A stretch of 64,000 nucleotides of DNA. Origin: Prostheceraeus crozeri (taxonomy: Eukaryota; Platyhelminthes; Polycladida; Euryleptidae). The stretch is taken from assembly GCA_907163375.1 (NCBI GenBank), contig CAJQUW010001731.1, forward strand, positions 153,820 to 217,819, written 5' to 3'. A program made the position numbers and the translations under genes. Positions 41,301 through 50,300 of the stretch are shown here, one piece after another. Positions within the stretch are counted from its first letter, which is position 1. The number at the start of each line of letters is the position of its first letter. The notes beneath the pieces were generated by a model. That model did not search any database. It was not told the DNA's origin and worked only from the letters and a program-made list of their open reading frames with translations.

Positions 41301-44300
41301 TATCCATTCGAGAAGGAGCAAGTTTTCTAATTCTGTGATGTGCCATTTCGATATTAAGGTTACATACAATTCTTCCTTTCTAGGAAACCAAAGCGCGCGC
41401 AGATGAATCTATTTCTGTGGATTGAACAGTTATACATGCGCATACAAATATACATTTATATACAATATTGAGAAAGACCGCTCTCAAATTCCTATTTTCC
41501 GTTTTGATTAACGGCACGAGCATATTTGCAGAAAGCTATTTTGCTGACTTTTACTTGTCATCACGCAGAGATGGGCCTCCCTTTCTCTATCAACCAGCTC
41601 CGTTGAATCTGCTTGTCTGCGTCCAACCACAACTGACTGATTTTCAGGAAGAATATCACATTGAATTCCAGAGGAACCTGAATCTCCTTTTTGTAAAAAT
41701 AGTTGCACCTTCTTGGAGCTGCGTTTAAGACGAGTTCTCACCAATATAGACTTGGTTGTGTCCAAACCACCGGGGATTTTGGCAAAATATGGCAATTTCT
41801 GAAAAATAAAGCTTAATCAATCAAAATTCGTGATTGGAATATATTAAGTTTTTGGAATCAGAATAATTGTATCACATTTTCTAGACTGTTGAACTGTCAT
41901 AACATTTATACTAAATGATCGGTAGGTGATAGTGAAATGCCTTGACTACATATGCCGTCATTATTATTGCCACGTTTGACCGTTTAATGAAATGATCCCA
42001 ATTAGAATAGTGGAGTTACTACTTCTGACCAGAATATTCCGACGACAGCAGTTCATGAGGAACATTAATGTACTGATGACGATAATTCAAACCTACCATT
42101 TCTTCGGGGAACTCGATTTGATTGAAGTTCGCATCGCCTTCGAGAACAACATGAGAAAATTGTGACAGATCTCCTTCCCGTGGACATACACAGATCAGTT
42201 TTTCATTACAATGCACCTGAAATTGAATAAACAGTAAATTGAAGAATATTACGACATCATGTAAATTCACATTAACAGAAAATTTCAAGAATTTCATGAT
42301 TACACTCTAAACTGCCACCTCCTAAAATCGAAGAAATCTTCATCCTAAAGCGCGACAACACTAAATTTTAGGGATTGCTTGAAATAGAATTTTTCTACAT
42401 ACAAACAGAGAACAAAAACATAAAGTGCTTTAGCCCCTAAAACGCGTTGCTTTAGGATTATTTTGTTACTTACGAATAGTGGTCCCCCCGCTTTATGTGT
42501 GAGTTAAGGAGGTGCTGTTAGATGTAGTGAAAGCATAGGAATATACATCAAGTTCTTCCTGATGTGATGGATTGTTTGAGAATATACAGATCCATGCTAG
42601 AGCACAACATCAGAATCGTCGAATAAATCCTGTGTTTAACAAAATTAGAAGATAGCTTTTTCGGTATTGATTACTTGGATGCAGCTGGTAATATGTATTT
42701 GCAGAAGGATATTATGAATTTATCCGAGCTGAGTCACAACACGTTGAGTGAAAACGAGGATTGCTCTAGAGCACTGCCGTCTCAAGGCAGAACACCGTAA
42801 GTCGGAAAAACACTATTTGTCAGAAAACGACTAAACGCGTTTATGTTTCAATTGACTGACTGAAGTCCATTATAAACTATTGGCTTGCTTTCTTTAGTTG
42901 ATCAAGGTATGTAATTATATATTATGGTGAAAATTTATTGATATTGATTTATTGATCTATTTAAATCGATGTACGGTGATTTGCCTTGTAATATCAACAT
43001 TTTTCTACGAACTTTCTATAAGGCAGAGCACCGTAAGTCAATACTTACGGTGGTTTGCCTTGTAATTTACTAGTGATCTCACGTAGTCTATTCGGGAAAT
43101 TATGCGTAAGGTTGCAGGGATGGTTTCGTTGGAGGATGTGAGAATCGAATGATAAGTTCGCACTATGATTTTAGGATGATTTTTAAACTTTATATAATTT
43201 TTCAGGAAAAATGAAAAAGACCAGTTACAATTTCAAACCAAGTGGATTTTTATCTAAAATTCCAGTTAACGAGTCATGTAATTTCACGCAATAGTACAGT
43301 CAAAAAATACAGTACCTAACGAAAAATGCTGCTAAACAAAATCGTATATCTGCTGCATGTCTGCAAGGTTATCATGTTCGTCTAAGTTTTTTTCCCAAAA
43401 ACACTGACGATGACGTTGGCATTAACGGACACAATGTCCTGTACTCTTTCCTGTTTCCTCTTCTTGGCCGTTGCCACTCCCCGAGGCAAATCCCAACGGA
43501 ACTGGAATGACCGCTGCAAGTGCAGACTTTTTAAAGATTGGAAACTTTGGTGGCGCCTCATCTTCATTGTGCGTCAGATACCCATTTGGCTACATTTGGT
43601 GTACTGACCGACATCTCTCAAAATTGAAATTCTTCTTAGTTCCGACAGCTTTGGAATTGGTTTGGTCTTTGTGGCCCCTGTTGTTAATTACTGACCTTTT
43701 CGTAAGATCAGGCCATTTCCGAACTTCTGTAAGGCCTTTACAACTCATGTGCTTGCCAGACGATTTCCACGAAAAGATTCCTGAACAGCGTTCTGGAAAT
43801 CCTCGAAGTCCATAAATACTTCCGAGCTTTCCCTGACGGATTTTTCGATTCCCTAGCCCCCGTGAGCAGAAATCTTGCAAATGCCATGAATGTATTATGT
43901 CCAGCTTCTTCTAGATATTTTATAGTAAATTGCTTTGACGCACAGAACATCAGTATTCACGGCAGAGCTGCAGCATGAGGGAATATGTACATAATTTTTG
44001 TTTGGTCACGACCGCAGGCAATTTTCCGGTCCATTGCCGTCGAACTCAAGGTGAGTAGATTGGCGTCTCTATGTAATGAGATCGAAACCATGCCGAAATG
44101 CACGGATGTCCTTCTGCGAGTTCTCGACCTGTGAATCGCCGTGGGACTGTGGAGCATAAGTTAACTCCTGTCGGAGAAAAGAAACTAAGTCTTTTCCATC
44201 AGTTTTCTTGGGTCTTGCTTTACTTTTGCTGGTCGTGAGTGCTGTCTGGAACGTTGTTCCCTTGCTTCAATCCTGTGCTTTGCAAAGGTTTCGTTGTGGT

Positions 44301-47300
44301 AAACGACGAGGCGTTTCTAGTTGAACATACCTGTTCTTTAATTGAGGCATGATTGGGTTATACATCATGTACTTTCTGCTAGATCGATCGATACTTTCAC
44401 TTGTTGAGGGTTCATTTCTGTCGTCCCGGTCACTTCGGATAGGCCTCTATCTCTCCCTGCCTCTCTAGCCTTCTCATGCCTCCGCCTGTACTATAATGCC
44501 TCTCTTAGCCTACCCGACTCCCTCATTCCCCTTTTGCCTTCTTTCATTTTCCTTCTATTCTTCTCAGCTCCCCAGTCGTCCCTCTATGCCTCTATGCCTC
44601 CTCCTATTTCTCCTCTTATGCCTCGATCCTCTCTTTCGCACTCTCTTCTACTCTTTGACCTCCCTTGATTTTGAAGAGATGGGTGTCCGCATTTGCCAGA
44701 GGCTTCATGTGTTTCTTCGCAATCGCCACAATGCGTTCTGAAATCTTCCAATTTGCATTTTTAATGCAGCTTCGTTGATAGGACTACAAATCTCGAAGTG
44801 GGTTCCGTTCCTATGTTTTGGACGAAACGAGGATTATTATATTTCCTCGACGACTTTAAGAGATAAGTTACGTACCCCGACTTTATCATCTGCCACTTTG
44901 GCTTTCATTATATGACCTTGGTGCATCTGAGGGCCCAAACAGATATCTCGGGGACTTAGATAAAAAGTCTCTGTCACGGCCGCGTGTTTTCTGCGGTTAG
45001 TCTAGTAGTGACTAATTTGTGGGTTTAATTAACTCAATAATATGTTCATCGAATTTTCGTTGTGCGTTCAATCTGGTGGTGTCGCCGGGCTCTGGCGTCC
45101 TCGTCTATCAAGATGGAGCAGCTGTGTACGTTCGTGAGCAGTGCAGCCAAAAACGGTGTTTTCTCAAAAATTTGATCCATTATTTTTGTGTAGCCGAAGC
45201 TCGTGGTCAAATGGAAGAAGGGTTTGCAAACCTCCCGGCGACCGCCATTTCTCTTGGAACAAGGAGAGTATTTGGTTTCGGGGGGGGGAAGTTTCTTGAT
45301 GAACTTCACGCGCGCTTCATTACGTGACGTGTAGGACAAAATGTAGTTGCGTATACCCGACCCCAGATTGTCGAGATGCCCTAGAATTGTCGATTGATCT
45401 GTTTTCGGCGAGCAGTTTTGGTAAAAAATTGACGACATTTTATCGACAAACATTTGTACTTCCCGATGGCTGCATGGAGGATGCTCCATATCACGGCGAT
45501 TGCGGTTCTGCTGTTTTCGAATTCTGGTCTTTTCCGATTTCTGGTAGCACGAATTGTGTTGAGGACACGCAAAACTTGGCAACGCGCGGGCAGACGATGC
45601 TTCCTGGGAGCCCAAGGTGAACTTTGCCAACGCGCGGCAAGCACACTCCTGGTAAGCGCAAAGAGAGCTTGGCAACGGCGCGCATTCATCTTCCTTCACA
45701 TAAAGCGCGATTAATGAGCCTCTTCGTATTCGTCGGTCTTATTGTGTCTTCGTTTTTCATCGTCAATCAGCTATGTCGTTCTATTCGTGTGTGTATTTTA
45801 CACGTGTGTGTTCGTGTTGTCGTCTTAGCCATAGCTTCACTTATTCGTGCGTTGTCTGTGTACTTCTGTGGTGTCGAAGCGTACTGCGTACTTTTACGTG
45901 TTATTTGCCGCTCGCGTTTTTACCAGCTCTGTCTTTTATCGTACAGTCGTACGTTGTAGAACCAATGCTAACACGTTCGTTCGTAATATGGTTCCATTTC
46001 GGAGATGCTTCGTATTATCTATGTTTTCGTTCGGTCTCCCGAGCTTTTGATACATCCGTGTAGTGTTATCTGCTTCGTCTTCGTGGTGCTGTAATCCCTT
46101 CGTCGTACGGAAATCCGTACGATTATACCGTGTGTCGTTGTAAAAATAATACAAGAGATGGTCGCGCGTGTATACGTATTTCATCTCGATATAGTGAGAA
46201 ATTTTCTTGTCACTTCGGAGTTTTTTCGAGTTTGTTTACTTTAATCGGATGCTGTTTTTCGTTATTTGCAATCCCGTGGTTACTCTTTTTCATCGTTTTG
46301 TTAGGACCTTTTGTATACTTTCGTTTGTCGTATGTCGTTTGATAAATTTTGAATTTTCGATATTGATTTTGTCAGCTTCGTATATTTTCAAATTAGATAG
46401 TACTTTCATGTATCCCGACGAGTACGTCGTCGTTTCAGTCTTGTTTATCGTTTTTTTTCGTCCATGCTCCGTTCGTTCTCGTTAATCGTAATCATCCGTA
46501 TTCGTTAATTCGTTGTGTTAGGTATTGTTTTCTTCGTGTTCCGACATTGTATTAGTCGTTTAATGAAGAATCTTTCGTTCTTTTTTGTCGTACTTGACCT
46601 GTTTCGTTAGATTTTAATTTTGCGTTCATTAATTGTTTATTATTGCTTGTATTCAAATTTCTTCTGTCCATTGGACGTTTTCTTCGTTTATCATTTTATG
46701 TAATTGTCGTCTTATGGTCGTTCCTTGCAATTCTCTCGTAGTAAATCGGTGTCTCTCTATGTTCTAGTTAGTTGTTTTTCCTCGTTATCTATCTAGTCTT
46801 CGTTTGTTATTCGAGTCTTTTTTGTACTTTAGCTTCGTTCTAGCTTCGTATCGATTCGTATAACAATAGGTATCTCAGTTTTATCGGTTTTAATTAAATT
46901 TATTTTATATATTTCGTTATAATCGTACTTATAGTGCTGACTCTACGTCGTTATGTGTCGATAATTTTTTGGTCGTGTGTTTAGTCTCTTACGTCTTTTA
47001 TGTCTCGTTGGTTTACGCGTTCGATGATCGCTAGTCTTTACGTCTGCGGTTAGTTTGATTACTATCGTTTTTTTTCGTTTTGTATCTGTCTCATTGTATC
47101 TCTTTCTTACTGTTGCATCGTATACGTAAGTTTACTATGTTTCGTGATTGGTATTTTGAGGCTCTAGTAAAGTATGAAGTTTCGTGGTTCACCATTTCGT
47201 CGTGTGCTATCGTATTGGTGGGGGTCAACTGCTTCGTAATCGTGTTATCGTTCGTCGGGTATCATTCTTCTTTTTGGTTCGTCTCGTACTGCGTCAGAAG

Positions 47301-50300
47301 TCGAGTGAAACTCGCGTTTTTCGTAGCGTAATTGTATCTTATTGTTCTTACTTGTATTTATTCGTATCTTCCGTACTATTTATTCGGTTATGATTCTAGT
47401 TATTTCTTATGTTCGTCGTTTCGTACGTTCGTGGTTCGGTCGTTTTATTTCATAAATCTTGTCTCGTAACTTGTAAGTATGTTTCGTTGCGTAGTGTTCA
47501 ATTACCAAATTTTTTTTATGTTATTCGAACTCGGACAATCGTCGGTATTCGTATATATCGTTAAATGTATTTTTCTTGATTTTTATCTTTCGTCATTTCG
47601 TAACTTTAACGAGTCTTTACTTATAACCGTATGTGGTTACTAGTCGATTCTATGTTAGGTTCATTTTTTTTTTAAGTGTTGTAACGTCGTATTTGTTACG
47701 TTTTCGGTACTACATTCGTTCGAATTCCGTATGTTCGTTCCTCGGATTGATTCTTGTTTCTACGGATGATCGCTTACTGGGGTTCGTTGATAATCAGTGT
47801 CGTTCGTATACTTTTCGCGTTTCGTTTTACTTTTTGTTGTGATCTCGTCGTTATGTTGTAACTCCGTGTCGTTTTCTCGTTGGTCTGTATTTCGTCGTTT
47901 TCCGGTCGTCTAGTTATGGTTTTTGTCGCGCATGGTTATGCGTTACGTTATATTTATTTGTTTAGTCTCACCGTTAACTGCGTCTATCAATTCGGTATGT
48001 ATACTATATTATTGGTCAATTCTTTCTGTAGTGCGGTGGCGCTCAAGAATTGATTCCGTCGTATGGGTCAGGTATTAGCGTGTGGAATGGGAAGCTAGGT
48101 TATTACTGGGCTAGTGAATATATGGGAACTAGCGGCAGTTTATTTCGGTTTATCATCCTTTTACGTACATCGTGTACCATTAAATTTTCATCGAGTATCT
48201 TTGTATTATCGTTTAGTATTCGTGTACATTTGAAGTCGTTTTCGTTTTCAGTCCAACTTCGGTAATCTGTTCTAATTTTTTACCGGTGACGACTTACATG
48301 ATTTTTGTTTTACTAGGCTCGTTCTCGTCGTTCGTTCCTCTAATTTTCGGATTTGTCTAGAATTTCATGGTCCGTGTTATGTCGTGTTATACAGTAAGTA
48401 CGTTCTAAAAGTCGTTAGTAGTTAAAAATCGTACTAAATCGTATTTCGGTATCGGTTTATATACGCTTGTCGTTGTACAAGTAGTTCATTATCATACACG
48501 TCGTTGTTCGTTCTTATACTTCGCGTTTGTCGTGTATAATTACCGTTTTGTCCGTGATACTAGCGTAAATATTCATCTACCGTTGCTTCGTATTCGTTTT
48601 ATTTATTGTTTTCGTATATGGTTTGTTTCTTCTCCGTTCGTATGTATTCGCGTGTAATCTACCGCGTCGTGTAACCCCGTATTGTCCGTCACTATCTTCG
48701 TTCGTTGCTATCGTTCGTGGGCCTGGAATCTGTGAAGGTCGGTATTTTAGCAAACGGGAAATTCTTAAATCTTATTAGTTAGTTGTTTGCCCCCCTTGCG
48801 TCCGTTAACATGTCGAGGGTTAAAGTCTGAATAGTAGCGGCTTTATTTCGCGATGTCTGCTTTAGCTTATCGGGTGTCGGTCTGTTCGTTGATTTCACTT
48901 TCGTTTAAGTCGTGTGAACGCATCGTGGGTAGTTATTATGTGTTCGCGTTATTCCAGGTTCGTTTTACGTCACTTATTGTTTAACGTTATTGTACCGGGG
49001 TAGGTTGGTATTTCTATCGGTTCTTGGCGTTTTTACTAGCGTTTAGCAATCGTTTTATTCGTACTTCGTGGGTCTTCAGTCGTTTGTGTCTTTGGTATGT
49101 CTTATAACGTTAAATTTAGTGACTTAGGTACGTTTTTCGTACATCGTTTCAGTTCTCTTTTTTTCTTATCTCTCGTTATCGTTTTTTTCTGCCTCGGGTT
49201 ATGGGCTGGTTTTCGTTTTGATTGTATTTGTTCGTTCATTAGGTAGTTGACCGTGTCGTAATCGATTCCGGTGTGCTATAACTTCATTTCGGGGCTTCGT
49301 TACCGTCGTGATTCGTCATCATTATCGTCGCGTGATCTAGTGTCCATTGGAAGAGTTTCCCAACAGTTATTCGGTTAGTTCGAGGTAAGGTCTTATCGTT
49401 CACCTGCCTAGATTCATCGTCCTTCGTCTCGTCTGGTGTGATTACATTACCGTGTTATTCGTGTCGTTTTTCGTTTCTTGGCTTCGGTCCGGGTCGTCGT
49501 TTTTCGTCGTTATCTCGTAATATCGTGTGTACAGTTATGTAGAGGTCTACAGTGTTATAGTCGGTCTTTTATCGTTGTGTTCGTATTAGTCGTCGCTTGT
49601 GCAATTCATTATTTCACTCGGGTATTCTTGGCCGCGTCGGGCGTCAAGTTCGTCTTGCGCGTTGTTCGTCTTGTTTACACGGTCGTTTTTGTGTTGTTTG
49701 TGCATGTTATAAGAACCATATGTATGTTGGGTAATTGCTGAAGTCGTGAACGAAATCGTCTTCGCTGTGAATGTTGGTCGGTTTTGCTATTACGTCGTAA
49801 AGGATCGTTATGAATAATCTCCATTAATGTTTTATTTTTCTACTATTGTTCGTGCGATCGTTCTCTTAACGTACGTCGGATGTTCGTAACGATCGCGTCT
49901 TAAGCGTGTTTGGCGCGGCCGATACATCTGTATCGTATCGCGCGTGTCGGTACGTATATATCACTGAGTAAGACCTGAAGGAAAAGGAACAGATTGAAGC
50001 ATCTTCTTCTAATAAATTAATAGAATCTACTAGACTATCTAAGAAAGTCTAAATTACAAAGGCATGATTCAGTGCTATGAAGTGAATTATTCGCTAAAAA
50101 TGCATGTCTACTTCACACAATGCTTTTTTAATTTGAAATCCTAATTAATGAATTATAATGATCATGCACTCTGATTAAAAAGCGTTATCTAAGTAGCAAT
50201 CTTCGAACAAGTAATTTTTCAAATGCAAATAATTGGGCATCAGCCTCGGTGTTCAAGAGGCTTAAGCGCAGCGGCGCAGCGTCATAATTCAGTCCCACGG

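Noticed and set aside
45046-49741. Numerous overlapping plus-strand open frames and a 217-residue minus-strand frame as genes
   Set aside because: They arise from A-poor composition, which removes stop codons on both strands. No domain, codon pattern or splice signal was recognised.
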